This document shows, in pieces, positions 1-8,237 of a stretch of DNA of 64,000 nucleotides. How positions within the stretch are numbered: the first letter of the stretch is position 1; each line of letters opens with the position of its first letter. The notes below the pieces were generated by a model, which ran no database searches, was not told the origin of the DNA, and worked only from the letters and a program-made list of their open reading frames with translations. The stretch is from Asticcacaulis aquaticus. Its GTDB lineage: Bacteria > Pseudomonadota > Alphaproteobacteria > Caulobacterales > Caulobacteraceae. Made by a program: the position numbers and the translations under genes. The stretch lies in contig NZ_JAQQKX010000009.1 in the NCBI RefSeq assembly GCF_028550415.1, forward strand, positions 1 through 64,000, read 5' to 3'.

Positions 1-43
1 TTGCCGACCATTGCACGTCACTAAGCCAGAACTCATGAGCCAT
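1..43 (-). CDS. 5' end of an IS5-family-like transposase gene (cut by window edge)
   Basis: Fourteen codons are visible, reading MAHEFWLSDVQWSA, before the gene runs off the left edge. The start of IS5-family (DUF4096-type) transposases commonly has this aromatic-rich F-W-L-S/T-D-x-Q-W pattern. A good ribosome binding site (GGAGATAAGCT before the ATG at 43-41) supports the start. The gene points away from spmX, whose stop codon lies only about 75 bases away, so the insertion sequence end should fall in 44-116, but I could not identify its terminal repeat. With only 14 residues the family call is tentative. Confidence 0.5.
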   Translation of the reverse strand, partial: MAHEFWLSDVQWSA

Positions 44-116
44 AGCTTATCTCCTCGAATAAACGAAGAGAATCAATGTTTGCACCTTAAATCAATAGGA
101 TGATTAGGTTTTAAAC

Positions 117-2600
117 CTAATCCTTCAACCCGCCCAGACGGCGGAAGATCAGCCACACCGACACGCAGACGCAGAAAATACCCGTCAGGGCCAGGGCGAT
201 CGATAAGGTGGTGAAGAACTCGTCATTGCCGTCCCCCAGACGCAGAGATTGCAGCATCTTCTGATAGGCCCCCGCCGCACCGCCCAGCGCTGCCAGACCG
301 ATGATCGAGATAAAAATCCATTGCAGGGTCGAGGCGATCATCTGCCACAGGCTGCGCTCATTGGCCTCGGACTCTTCCGCCGAGACCGCGATGCGGCCGT
401 CTTCGCCGATCCACTCGTCCTCGTCGTCGAACTCGTCCGCCGGCAAGCCGACCGGCTGAACCACGGGGGCCGTCGCCAGCGCCGCCCCATGCGCCGCCCC
501 GTGCGCCGTGTGATGATGACCGAGGCTCAGGGAATCGTCGGACTGCGTCGCACCGGAGACCGGATGCTGAAGCTGCTCGCGCCAGTGGACGCCCGGTGCC
601 GGCGATTGCGGTGGCGACACAACCGGTTGCGGCGGCGCGGCGACCACGGTCGGCGGCGCCATCAGCGACGGGTTGGGACGCACGCCCGGCTCGATCTTGT
701 GATGCAGACGCAGGACCTGCGGTGCTTCGTCCACCTCCGGCGCGGGGGCCGGTTCGGACTTGGTTTCCGGCCTTACCTCGGCCTTTGCCTCCCCTTGCGG
801 TCTGGACGAGATTTCAAAGGCCGGTGGCGTTTCGGTTACCGGTGGTTTTGGCTGGGGTTGCGGCTGGGCTTGAGGTTCGGGCGCTTGCGGCTTCGGCTTG
901 ACCAGCGGCCCCATGCTGGCATAGGGCGAATAGAGCCGCATCAGCGCGGCCGCGGCCTCGGCCTTGCGGATCTCCTCGGCCTTGCGCGCCGCGTCGTCGG
1001 GCGTCGGGGCTTCCTTTGCCACAGCCTGCGCCTCGGCTTCGGCCTTGAACTGAGCTTCGAGCTCGGCCTTGCGGCGCGCCTCGTCCAGACGCACCTGCTC
1101 CAGACGCTCGGCCTCGCGGCGCACGATCTCGGCCTGTTCGGCTTCCTGACGCGCGGCTTCGGCCCGTTCCTTTTCCAGACGGTCTGCTTCGAGTCTGGCG
1201 GCTTCGAGTCTGGCCGCTTCAAGGCGCGCGGCTTCGAGTTTGGCCGCTTCGAGACGGGCCGCCTCCAGGCGCGCCTGATGTTCGCGCTCCAGACGCTCAC
1301 GCTCCAGGCGGGCGCTTTCCTCCAGACGACGCGCCTCGTCCTCAAGGCGCAGCCGTTCCAGACGCTGCTGTTCCAGGCGCGCCTCTTCCTGACGGCGGAA
1401 TTCGGCCAGACGCGCCTCTTCGGCCACCCGCGCGGCAGCCAGGGCCTGCGCCTGACGCAGGGCTTCCTCGCGCAGCAGGGTCTCCTGCCGCAGGGCCTCG
1501 TCGCGCAGACGGCTATCCTCACGCAGACGCGCCTCCTCCCGGACGCGCGCCTCTTCGCGCTGACGCACCTCTTCGCGGATACGGGCTTCCTCGCGCTGAC
1601 GCAGTTCGTCACGCAGGCGGTTTTCCTCGCGGATACGGGCTTCTTCCTGCGCGCGGATCGTCTCGATACGGCGGGCTTCTTCACGCAGACGGGCGTCTTC
1701 GCGCGCGCGCGCCTCATCGGCCAGACGCTGCTCTTCGACGCGACGGGCCTCCTCCAGACGGCGCGCTTCCTCGGCCCGGCGCTGAACCTCGGCGGCACGG
1801 CGGTCGTCTTCGCGCTTCTGCTCCTCGGCGACACGCACAGCTTCGAGGCGGCGGAACTCTTCCTGAATGCGGGCTTCCTGCTCGGCCTTGAGCAGGGCGG
1901 CCTGAGCGTCGAGACCGGAGGCCGCCGATGGAGCCGTCAATGGGGCGGGGCTGGCGGCGATATCGGCTACCCGGACGATGGTCGGCTTGAACGGCGTCGG
2001 TTTTACCGTGTTTTCAGGCGCCGCCTGAGGGGCGTCCGTCGCCGGATCGGGCTCTGCCTTTACAGGCGTTTCCATTACAGGCGTCTGGGTCGAGCGAATG
2101 GTCATGCCCGGCTGCATCAGGTTGCCGTCCAGCTCGATTCCGTCCGCATCGGGCGTCAGGAACAGGCTCTTTTCGGCGGCGCGGCGGCGGATCAGCGGCG
2201 CCAGCACATAGGTCTGACCGTTGAAATCGGCGCTGGTCCAGTTGTCCATGGCGAGCGCCGCCTCGGTCGAACGGCCCTCATTGACACGCCGCAATACGTC
2301 CGACGTCGCGAAATGATCCAATCCCACATTGAAGCAGAACGACACCAGCGCATCGAACTGATTCTGGTTCAGGGGCGTGACGGCAAGGTTGTTGACCCCG
2401 TCGACGACCGGCAGCAGGTCGAAGCGCAGCAGAGCATCGGCGTCTTCCGGGGTGACGCGCGCGCCCTCACGCGCGGAAAAGGTATGGCCATAGCCGATCA
2501 TCCAGCGCCCGTCGGGCAACTGCGAGGCCTGCTGACGCAGCCCCTCGAAACTCTTGATCAGCTCGACTCCGGCGCGGGAGACTTTGTGTCGCGCTCTCAT
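117..2600 (-). CDS. spmX: SpmX-like localisation muramidase with expanded low-complexity region
   Basis: Residues 1-150 form a GH24 phage-type lysozyme domain, with the catalytic-glutamate motif IKSFEG and the GYGHT motif. Residues about 160-240 are Pro/Ala rich. Residues about 240-570 are an E/R/A-rich segment with tandem LEAAR units, probably a long charged helix or coiled coil. A second Pro-rich stretch follows, then an acidic patch and two C-terminal membrane segments (about 755-780 and 797-820). This order is that of Caulobacter SpmX (about 431 residues), which positions DivJ and, in Asticcacaulis, the stalk. Here the protein is nearly twice as long, the expansion being in the middle. 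I chose the ATG at 2600 (MRARHKVSRAG), preceded by AGGAAGAG, over an upstream start at 2618. The stop lies in a small palindrome (102-122). Confidence 0.88.
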   Translation of the reverse strand: MRARHKVSRAGVELIKSFEGLRQQASQLPDGRWMIGYGHTFSAREGARVTPEDADALLRFDLLPVVDGVNNLAVTPLNQNQFDALVSFCFNVGLDHFATSDVLRRVNEGRSTEAALAMDNWTSADFNGQTYVLAPLIRRRAAEKSLFLTPDADGIELDGNLMQPGMTIRSTQTPVMETPVKAEPDPATDAPQAAPENTVKPTPFKPTIVRVADIAASPAPLTAPSAASGLDAQAALLKAEQEARIQEEFRRLEAVRVAEEQKREDDRRAAEVQRRAEEARRLEEARRVEEQRLADEARAREDARLREEARRIETIRAQEEARIREENRLRDELRQREEARIREEVRQREEARVREEARLREDSRLRDEALRQETLLREEALRQAQALAAARVAEEARLAEFRRQEEARLEQQRLERLRLEDEARRLEESARLERERLEREHQARLEAARLEAAKLEAARLEAARLEAARLEADRLEKERAEAARQEAEQAEIVRREAERLEQVRLDEARRKAELEAQFKAEAEAQAVAKEAPTPDDAARKAEEIRKAEAAAALMRLYSPYASMGPLVKPKPQAPEPQAQPQPQPKPPVTETPPAFEISSRPQGEAKAEVRPETKSEPAPAPEVDEAPQVLRLHHKIEPGVRPNPSLMAPPTVVAAPPQPVVSPPQSPAPGVHWREQLQHPVSGATQSDDSLSLGHHHTAHGAAHGAALATAPVVQPVGLPADEFDDEDEWIGEDGRIAVSAEESEANERSLWQMIASTLQWIFISIIGLAALGGAAGAYQKMLQSLRLGDGNDEFFTTLSIALALTGIFCVCVSVWLIFRRLGGLKD

Positions 2601-2653
2601 CAACTCTTCCTGACCCAAAACGGCACTACCTGCGAGGTTAGGTCACCCCCCGA

Positions 2654-2668
2654 GCAAGATTCGCGCCT
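2654..2668 (-). promoter_or_regulatory. Candidate sigma-54 promoter of spmX
   Basis: On the minus strand the bases read AGGCGC-GAATC-TTGC, against the sigma-54 consensus TGGCAC-N5-TTGC. The invariant GG and GC are ten bases apart as required. It lies about 55 bases before the chosen spmX start. Caulobacter spmX is known to be driven by sigma-54 with TacA, so the match is in the expected place, but two of six bases in the -24 element differ. Confidence 0.45.
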
Positions 2669-2786
2669 CACGCGTAACCCGGCCGGTGGTCTTTCATCCC
2701 GCCCGATCAGGTCTAGCACCCGATCCGTTAAGCTTAAGAAAAGAGATTAACCCCGCAGGTGCAGCATTCCACACAGTCCGTTAATT

Positions 2787-4310
2787 TTACAACAGAATTA
2801 TCGCGGCCAGACCGAGGAAACTGAAAAAACCGACGCAATCGGTAACCATGGTCACGAAAATGGGCGACGCCGCGGCCGGGTCGCGGTCCAGTTTCGACAG
2901 GGTCAGCGGCACCAGCGTGCCGGCCAGCGCCGCAGCCGTCAGGTTGATCATCACGGCCAGAGCAATCGTGATCCCCAGCATCGGACTGCTGAACACCACG
3001 CCGGCGACAACCCCCAGAATTGCGGCAATCACCGCGCCATTGAACCAGCCGACCCTCAGTTCGCGCCACACCGTGCGCAAAGCGTTGGCCGTGGTCAGTT
3101 CGCGCGACGACAGGGCGCGCACCGACACGGTCAGGGCCTGCGTGCCGGAATTGCCACCGATCGAAGCGACCATCGGCATGAGCACCGCCAGCGCGACCAG
3201 CTTTTCGATCTCACCCGAAAAGACCGAGATCAGCGACGAGGCCATGAAGGCCGTCAGCAGGTTGACGCACAACCACGGCAGGCGCGACCGCACGACGTCG
3301 AAGACGGTCGAATCGCGGCCTTCGTCGTCCGACACACCGGCCAGGGCCAGGATGTCCTCGCGGTTTTCTTCCTGAATGATGTTAACGATGTCGTCGACCG
3401 TGATCTGACCGACAAGGCGACCGCCCGCATCGACGACCGGGGCCGAAATCAGGTGATACTTTTCGAAGATGTAGGCGATCTCTTCCTGATCCATGCCGAC
3501 TTCGATTTCGGTGACCGGTTCCATGATCGCCGACAGCTTCACGTCGCGCGGGCTGCGCATCAGCAGCGACACCGGCAGGCCGCCGATGGGCTTGTGCGTC
3601 GGGCTGATGACATAGACGTCGAAGAACAGCTCCGGCAGGTCGGCGGCATGGGCGCGCATGTGATCGATGGTGTGGCCGACGTCCCAGAAATCCGGGGCAG
3701 CGACGACCTCGCGCTGCATCAGGCGCCCGGCGGTCTCTTCCTCGAAGGCCAGCGACGTGACCATGGCCTCGCGGTCTTCGGGGTCCATGGCCGCCAGAAC
3801 GGCCTTCTGCTGATCGGCCTCCATGTCCTCGAACACGGCGGCGGCGTCATCCGAATCGAGCTCCTGCAGCACCTCGGCCAGATCGACCGGGCGCAGGGTC
3901 TCGACCACCTCTTCGCGGATGCCTTCGTCCAGTTCGGACAGGATGTCGGCCAGGGCGTCGGCGGGAATCCACGGAATGACCTGCTCGCGGTAATCCTCGG
4001 ACAGGAAGCCCATCAGGTCGGCGACATCGGCCGGGTGCAGGGCGTCGAGCAGTTCGCGCAGGCGCATCCCGTCATTACGGTCAGCGGCGTCGATGACCAG
4101 CTCGATATATTGCGGATTGAGCGCGTAGTCGTCCTGAAGCGCGAAGTCCTCGATCTGCTCGGGCGTATTCAGTTCCGGCAGGTCGCTGTCTTCACCGGCG
4201 TCTTTGGCGGTTTCGCGGGCAACGGCCTCGGCAAGGGCTTTCAGCGAGCCTTGCATTTCATCGGTGGGGGTGGCCAGCGTATCCAGTTCGGCTTCGGTTT
4301 TTTTGACCAT
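2787..4310 (-). CDS. mgtE: Magnesium transporter MgtE
   Basis: A 507-residue protein with the MgtE order: an acidic N-terminal helical domain (about 50-155, with repeated 'ELDSDDAAAVFEDM' type helices), a CBS pair (about 155-290), and a C-terminal membrane domain of about five helices (about 325-507). MgtE is a homodimeric Mg2+ channel of the inner membrane; the cytosolic N and CBS domains sense Mg2+ and close the pore. The start at 4310 follows GGGGAGGCGGACC. It lies between spmX and a leucine tRNA and has no obvious operon partner. The first 45 residues before the N domain are a variable extension. Confidence 0.93.
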   Translation of the reverse strand: MVKKTEAELDTLATPTDEMQGSLKALAEAVARETAKDAGEDSDLPELNTPEQIEDFALQDDYALNPQYIELVIDAADRNDGMRLRELLDALHPADVADLMGFLSEDYREQVIPWIPADALADILSELDEGIREEVVETLRPVDLAEVLQELDSDDAAAVFEDMEADQQKAVLAAMDPEDREAMVTSLAFEEETAGRLMQREVVAAPDFWDVGHTIDHMRAHAADLPELFFDVYVISPTHKPIGGLPVSLLMRSPRDVKLSAIMEPVTEIEVGMDQEEIAYIFEKYHLISAPVVDAGGRLVGQITVDDIVNIIQEENREDILALAGVSDDEGRDSTVFDVVRSRLPWLCVNLLTAFMASSLISVFSGEIEKLVALAVLMPMVASIGGNSGTQALTVSVRALSSRELTTANALRTVWRELRVGWFNGAVIAAILGVVAGVVFSSPMLGITIALAVMINLTAAALAGTLVPLTLSKLDRDPAAASPIFVTMVTDCVGFFSFLGLAAIILL

Positions 4311-4441
4311 GGTCCGCCTCCCCTAAAACACTGAAATAGACGCTGAAATGAACGGGCTGAAAATATCGCTTTGAATGGGGAAGGAATGTGCCCGAATCCC
4401 TAATGTTTGCAAGCCTTTTCGGACTTTCCGTTATCAGGCAC

Positions 4442-4478
4442 AAAAAAAGGTTCTGAGGCGAACCTCAAAACCTTTTTT
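4442..4478 (-). terminator. Rho-independent terminator of tRNA-Leu
   Basis: Directly after the tRNA on the minus strand is a 12-bp stem (AAGGTTTTGAGG with CCTCAGAACCTT) closed by a UUCG tetraloop and followed by a run of seven T. It is a near-ideal intrinsic terminator. Confidence 0.85.
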
Positions 4479-4486
4479 GATCCGAT

Positions 4487-4571
4487 TGGTGCGGTCAAGA
4501 AGACTCGAACTTCCACATCTTGCGATACAGCGACCTCAACGCTGCGCGTCTACCAATTCCGCCATGACCGC
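4487..4571 (-). tRNA. tRNA-Leu(GAG)
   Basis: The minus strand from 4571 folds as a class II tRNA. The acceptor stem GCGGTCA pairs with TGACCGC, and the discriminator A and CCA end are encoded (4490-4487). The anticodon stem-loop CAGCG-TTGAGGT-CGCTG gives anticodon GAG (leucine, CUC/CUU codons). The D arm contains GGCGGAATTGGTAGACGC and the T loop TTCGAGT. A long variable arm, expected for tRNA-Leu, is present between them. Confidence 0.93.
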
Positions 4572-4680
4572 ACACACCGGAAGGCGCGCCACTTAGCAAG
4601 CCCTGAGGGGTTTGTGAAGCGGCAAATGCGCTTTATCCCCGAAATTTGCGAAAATTCCAACATCGCCTGCTGTTATCGGC

Positions 4681-5079
4681 CTAAAGGAGGCGATCAGCTA
4701 AAAGCAACGACCAAAACTCAGCATATGAGGGCGCAATGATGCTTCCATCAAATGTATTGATAACAGAGCCACCTGTTAAAGGATTAAATCCAAAGACAAA
4801 TGAACTCAAAGACCAGTCGGCAAATGCCAGAATTGGTTGTTTGGACCCATTATCCTGCATGGCTTGATCCATCGACCACACCGAAACAAACGAATCCGCT
4901 TCAAAATCACCATCGGTGAATCCGTCAAACTCGTTCATCAATCGTCGGACATCCGGATGAATTACACCACCTGCCCAAACCATAAGCCGGTTCAGAGTTT
5001 CTTCCTTTGCAGGAGGATTAAGCGCTACGTTTTTAGCTAACAACGCCTCTCGAATAGCCTTTGGATCAAAGGGCTGCAT
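4681..5079 (-). CDS. SMI1/KNR4 (SUKH)-like protein
   Basis: A 132-residue protein without membrane segments. The pattern of a short acidic N-terminal helix region, 'RLMNEFDGFTDGDF', a central 'FVSVWSMDQAMQDN' and a C-terminal 'FADWSLSSFVFGFNPLTGG' strand segment resembles the SMI1/KNR4 (SUKH) fold, whose bacterial members often act as immunity proteins to secreted or polymorphic toxins. No toxin gene is next to it. Its base composition is clearly less GC-rich than neighbouring genes, suggesting recent acquisition. It starts 10 bases after the stop of the upstream FliN-like gene and may be cotranscribed with it. Family assignment is from memory of the fold pattern only. Confidence 0.6.
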   Translation of the reverse strand: MQPFDPKAIREALLAKNVALNPPAKEETLNRLMVWAGGVIHPDVRRLMNEFDGFTDGDFEADSFVSVWSMDQAMQDNGSKQPILAFADWSLSSFVFGFNPLTGGSVINTFDGSIIAPSYAEFWSLLLADRLL

Positions 5080-5089
5080 CTATAATCCG

Positions 5090-5347
5090 TCAATTCCCCA
5101 GCGCCATATAGTCGTAGACATTGGCGGGACGGGTCACCACGATCGATATCTTTTCTTCGAAAATCTGGATTTCGCCGCGCGCCACCGGGTGATTATTGGC
5201 CAGAATCCACACCTCGTCGTGTTCGCGCGCATCGAGCGGAATCACCGCGCCGCGGCCCATGCGCAGCAATTGCTGCATCGGCAGGACCGAACGCCCCAGA
5301 AGCACCGAGATTTCTACCGGTACGGAATTGACCTGATTGGCTGACAC
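5090..5347 (-). CDS. FliN/FliM-type SpoA-domain protein (orphan)
   Basis: Eighty-five residues that are almost entirely one SpoA (FliN C-terminal) domain: 'VPVEISVLLGRSVLPMQQLLRMGRGAVIPL' followed by 'VWILANNHPVARGEI' and the final strand region. In the flagellar C ring FliN binds FliM and FliH; short FliN-like proteins also occur outside flagellar operons. It begins with GTG at 5347 (the only plausible start) and is divergent from lipB. It lacks the N-terminal extension of a full FliN, so it may be an accessory switch protein or FliN paralogue. The flagellar genes proper lie more than 30 kb away. Confidence 0.75.
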   Translation of the reverse strand: MSANQVNSVPVEISVLLGRSVLPMQQLLRMGRGAVIPLDAREHDEVWILANNHPVARGEIQIFEEKISIVVTRPANVYDYMALGN

Positions 5348-5417
5348 GCTCGACTCGGACCTCTAAAACACCCATATAGGGCCCACTGACGCCCTTATCG
5401 CTTCAAAATGACCAAAC

Positions 5418-6176
5418 ATGCTTAACGACACCCTAAATGCGGACGCCCTCCCCGACTTTTTCTTGCGTGACCCTGAGCGCGGCCTGCCGGAATGGCGCGT
5501 CGAGCCTGCGCCCGTCGCCTATCCGGACGCGGTCGCCTTCATGGATCAGCGCGTCGAGGCGATTCAAAAAGGCGAAGCACCGGAGCTGATCTGGCTGATC
5601 GAGCATCCCCCGCTCTATACCGCCGGCGTGTCGGCCAAACGGGAGGACCTGCTGACCCCCGACCGCTTCGAGGTCTTCGAGTCGGCGCGCGGCGGGCAGT
5701 TCACCTATCACGGGCCTGGCCAGCGCGTGGTCTATGTCATGCTGGACCTCAACCGCCGCACCAAGGACATCCGGGCGTTTGTCAAAGCGCTGGAAACCTG
5801 GGTCATCGACACCCTGTGGCGCTTCAATGTCGAAGGGCATATCCGCGAGGGCCGCGTCGGTGTCTGGGTCGAACGCCGTGACCGGGGGGTAACGCCGCCG
5901 CCCGAGGATAAAATTGCGGCCATCGGGATCAAGCTGCGCCGCTGGGTCAGCTTCCACGGCATCAGCCTCAATGTCGAACCGGACCTCAGCCACTTCACCG
6001 GCATCGTGCCGTGCGGCATCAGCGAACACGGCGTGACCAGCCTCGTCGATCTGGGCCTGCCGGTGACGATGGACGAGGCAGACTACGCCCTGCGCGCCAG
6101 TTTCATGGAGATTTTCGGACCCGTAGCCCCTGCCTCGCAACGCCGTGGCGAGGAGAACAACCTCACCGTCGGTTAG
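5418..6176 (+). CDS. lipB: Octanoyl-[acyl-carrier-protein]:protein transferase
   Basis: A 252-residue LipB. It moves octanoyl groups from acyl carrier protein to the lipoyl domains of 2-oxoacid dehydrogenases and the glycine cleavage H protein. Family motifs are visible: 'HPPLYTAG' region, '[14 protein letters not shown]', the catalytic lysine in '[11 protein letters not shown]', and the catalytic cysteine in 'FTGIVPCGI'. The N-terminal 30 residues are an extension of the domain. The last 14 bases overlap the convergent DUF2167 gene. Confidence 0.95.
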   Translation: MLNDTLNADALPDFFLRDPERGLPEWRVEPAPVAYPDAVAFMDQRVEAIQKGEAPELIWLIEHPPLYTAGVSAKREDLLTPDRFEVFESARGGQFTYHGPGQRVVYVMLDLNRRTKDIRAFVKALETWVIDTLWRFNVEGHIREGRVGVWVERRDRGVTPPPEDKIAAIGIKLRRWVSFHGISLNVEPDLSHFTGIVPCGISEHGVTSLVDLGLPVTMDEADYALRASFMEIFGPVAPASQRRGEENNLTVG

Positions 6177-7215
6177 ACGCGTCTTCGACGATGGACGGCG
6201 CGGGTTCAGGTGCGGACGGTTCCGGTTCCCCTTCTCCGTCCGGGCCACCCTCCGGCGCATCCGAAAAGGTACGCGTTGTGGCGGGTGTCTTCTTCCCGAA
6301 CAGCTTGCCGAACCACGCCTTGACCGCGCCCGCAGCCAGGATCAGCAGGAACCAGCCCTTTTTCAGCACCACCAGAAGCAGGGCCAGCAGGCCGAACTTC
6401 TTGGCTGCCGCCAGCCCCAGCCCCGCCGCCACCATGCCGCCGACGCCGAAGGCTGCCTTGGCATCGCCGGGCTTGTACTGGGCATAGAGGAAGCCGTCGT
6501 CGAACTGACCGGTCCCCGCCAGTTGCCGGGCCTGTTCGCGAATGACCGGCAATTCCGGCAGGGTCGCGATCATGTTGATGCTGAGGACGCCCTGACGCCC
6601 CAGAAGCCGGATGTCGTAGTTGAGCGAATTGACCTCGGACCCTTCGAACTGGATATTGCGCGCCCAGACCATGCTGTGGCTGGCCTTGTCGTAGGACGGT
6701 GCCTGAGCCCAGCCGACCAGATGGGTCGTACCGTAGCCCGCCTCTTTGCGCGCCTTGTTCTCCTCGGCCTCGCCGGCCTGAAGGTCCTTGATATATTTGT
6801 CGTAATCCGTGCTGTTGGCGTCGTGATCGGAGACGTAGCCCGTCTCCTCGTAGGTGACGATGGCACCCCAGTCGTTGATCGGCGAACGGCCTTCCGGCAC
6901 GATCATGCCCAGAACGCCGTCGGCCTGATCGGGCGGATTGCCCCAGATATCGACGATGACCTTGCGCGCCTCGGCGGCATTGAGGAAATAATAGGCCTTG
7001 CCGAGATGCAGGGTGGCATGGGCCTCCGACAGGGTGACGTCGCCGCGCATCGGATGCAGCCCGGCCATCAGGGCATCCGAGGCTTTGGCGAGTTCGGCTT
7101 CGGCGGAGGCCTGCGCCGCTGCGTCGGGCACAGGCGCAGCATGGACAGCGCCGGAAAAGGCCACGCCTGCGGCCATGACGGCCACGGCCGCCCATCGTGA
7201 AATCTGTGGAAGCAT
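6163..7215 (-). CDS. DUF2167 family membrane protein
   Basis: A 350-residue protein with an N-terminal signal peptide (cleavage likely after VHA at about residue 26). A periplasmic domain of the DUF2167 family follows ('[26 protein letters not shown]', 'GMIVPEG', '[18 protein letters not shown]', '[20 protein letters not shown]'). Two hydrophobic segments lie at about 245-310 before a charged, Pro/Glu-rich tail. The molecular function of DUF2167 is not known. The start follows GGGGGAAAC. It overlaps the 3' end of lipB tail to tail. Confidence 0.85.
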   Translation of the reverse strand: MLPQISRWAAVAVMAAGVAFSGAVHAAPVPDAAAQASAEAELAKASDALMAGLHPMRGDVTLSEAHATLHLGKAYYFLNAAEARKVIVDIWGNPPDQADGVLGMIVPEGRSPINDWGAIVTYEETGYVSDHDANSTDYDKYIKDLQAGEAEENKARKEAGYGTTHLVGWAQAPSYDKASHSMVWARNIQFEGSEVNSLNYDIRLLGRQGVLSINMIATLPELPVIREQARQLAGTGQFDDGFLYAQYKPGDAKAAFGVGGMVAAGLGLAAAKKFGLLALLLVVLKKGWFLLILAAGAVKAWFGKLFGKKTPATTRTFSDAPEGGPDGEGEPEPSAPEPAPSIVEDASNRR

Positions 7216-7236
7216 GTTTCCCCCGCCCCTATCTTA

Positions 7237-7409
7237 GAGACTGCTTGGGAAGTCTTCGGGTCGCTCCCGTGGTTATTTATTTCCGCCCGCTATGTTGGAA
7301 ACTTGCCCCGATGTTCACATCGAGGCTTCGTTTCCGCCTTGCGGCCAAACTACGTTTTGCGAAAAAAATCCCTCACGGGCGCTCAACCGCTGACTTCCCA
7401 AACAATCTC
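7237..7409. mobile_element. MITE-like element with TTA target duplication
   Basis: A 173-bp stretch bounded by 18-bp inverted repeats, GAGACTGCTTGGGAAGTC at 7237-7254 and its complement (GAGATTGTTTGGGAAGTC on the minus strand) at 7392-7409, 16 of 18 matching. The direct repeat TTA flanks it at 7234-7236 and 7410-7412. There is no credible coding sequence inside. Three-base TNA-type duplications and GAG-starting ends are typical of the IS5 family, so this is best read as a non-autonomous IS5-type element. It sits in the 305-base gap upstream of the DUF2167 gene, in which I see no other feature. Confidence 0.65.
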
Positions 7410-7520
7410 TTATCGCGGGGAACCGTGCCATCGATTGCACGGCGAGGCAACGAAAATTACCGCAGGGCGTTAGCGGCCCGCGATTTCATCCACAGCGCAA
7501 GTCGCGCAAGCCTTGAGGAA

Positions 7521-7934
7521 TCAGAGCGCTTCGGGCGCTTCGACGAACCGCGTGGCAACGCCATACCGGTTGGCACCGCGCTCACCGGGCATCAGCGCCA
7601 GATCGATGATCGCCCAGCCCAGCACCACCACCCCGACGAAATCGAACAGGCCTTCCGGCCGCGGCCACGCCATCATGAAGCCCAGCAGGATCACCGCCGA
7701 CCACCAGCCGGACCGGCCCCGGTCGTGCAGGCGCTTGGACAGGACGCAGGCGGCGCAGAACAGCAGGACCGGATAGACGATCCACCCGGTCAGAACGCGC
7801 GGCGCGCCGGTGATCGCCGAATCGTAGATGAAGAACGCGATCAGCAGAACCGCCATGGCGATCAGGAACGGCATCTGCCGCACGCGTCCCGTCGAGGAGA
7901 AGAACAGTTCGCTCCAGTCGATTTTCTGGTTCAT
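7521..7934 (-). CDS. DUF805 family small membrane protein
   Basis: About 137 residues with four predicted membrane helices and the DUF805 signature 'RLHDRGRSGWW' in the second half. The N terminus 'FFSSTGRVRQMPF' is the usual amphipathic lead-in of the family (F.GR.RR..F). DUF805 proteins are inner-membrane proteins of unknown role. The open frame extends upstream to 8105, but that part runs through a dispersed repeat; the ATG at 7934 (MNQKIDW), with AGGA about eight bases before it, is the likely start. Confidence 0.8.
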   Translation of the reverse strand: MNQKIDWSELFFSSTGRVRQMPFLIAMAVLLIAFFIYDSAITGAPRVLTGWIVYPVLLFCAACVLSKRLHDRGRSGWWSAVILLGFMMAWPRPEGLFDFVGVVVLGWAIIDLALMPGERGANRYGVATRFVEAPEAL

Positions 7935-8038
7935 GCGCGGCATCCTGACAAAAAGGCGCAGGTACGGGCCCTGCGCCTTTTCGCTTAACATTCCTGTTCG
8001 CAGGGGAAAAGACATTACTTCGATCTGGATACGCCCTT

Positions 8039-8228
8039 TATACTCCCCCAGTTTACTGGGGGAGGTGGCGCCGAGTGAAACGAGGTGACGGTGGGGGGCT
8101 CGCATAGATGCCGCAAATAATTCTGTAGCCCATCGTCTACGTTACGACGACAGCGCAGGCCCCCAACCACCACATCTCGCTACTTCGTAGCTCGTGCGGT
8201 CCCCCTCCCCACGCTGTGTGGAGGTATA
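8039..8228. repeat. GC-rich palindromic dispersed repeat, family B, copy 1
   Basis: The left end is a hairpin, ACTCCCCCAG-TTTA-CTGGGGGAG. The right end has GTGCGGTCCCCCTCCCC followed by GGAGGTAT. The middle holds GGGGGGCT and GGCCCCCA blocks that can pair with each other. The same ends recur at 21060-21230, 35191-35332 and 41615-41790. It lies between the DUF805 gene and the first TadG-like gene and has no coding signal. Confidence 0.8.
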
Positions 8229-8237
8229 AAGCGCACA

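Noticed and set aside
1185-1290. Regular 15-base units in spmX that could look like a CRISPR or minisatellite
   Set aside because: The units encode in-frame LEAAR repeats, have no spacers and vary at third positions as coding repeats do.
249-2750. An 833-codon open frame on the plus strand opposite spmX
   Set aside because: It mirrors spmX in the antisense frame, is full of L/R/F/G repeats caused by the E/R-rich sense codons, and has no ribosome site or domain.
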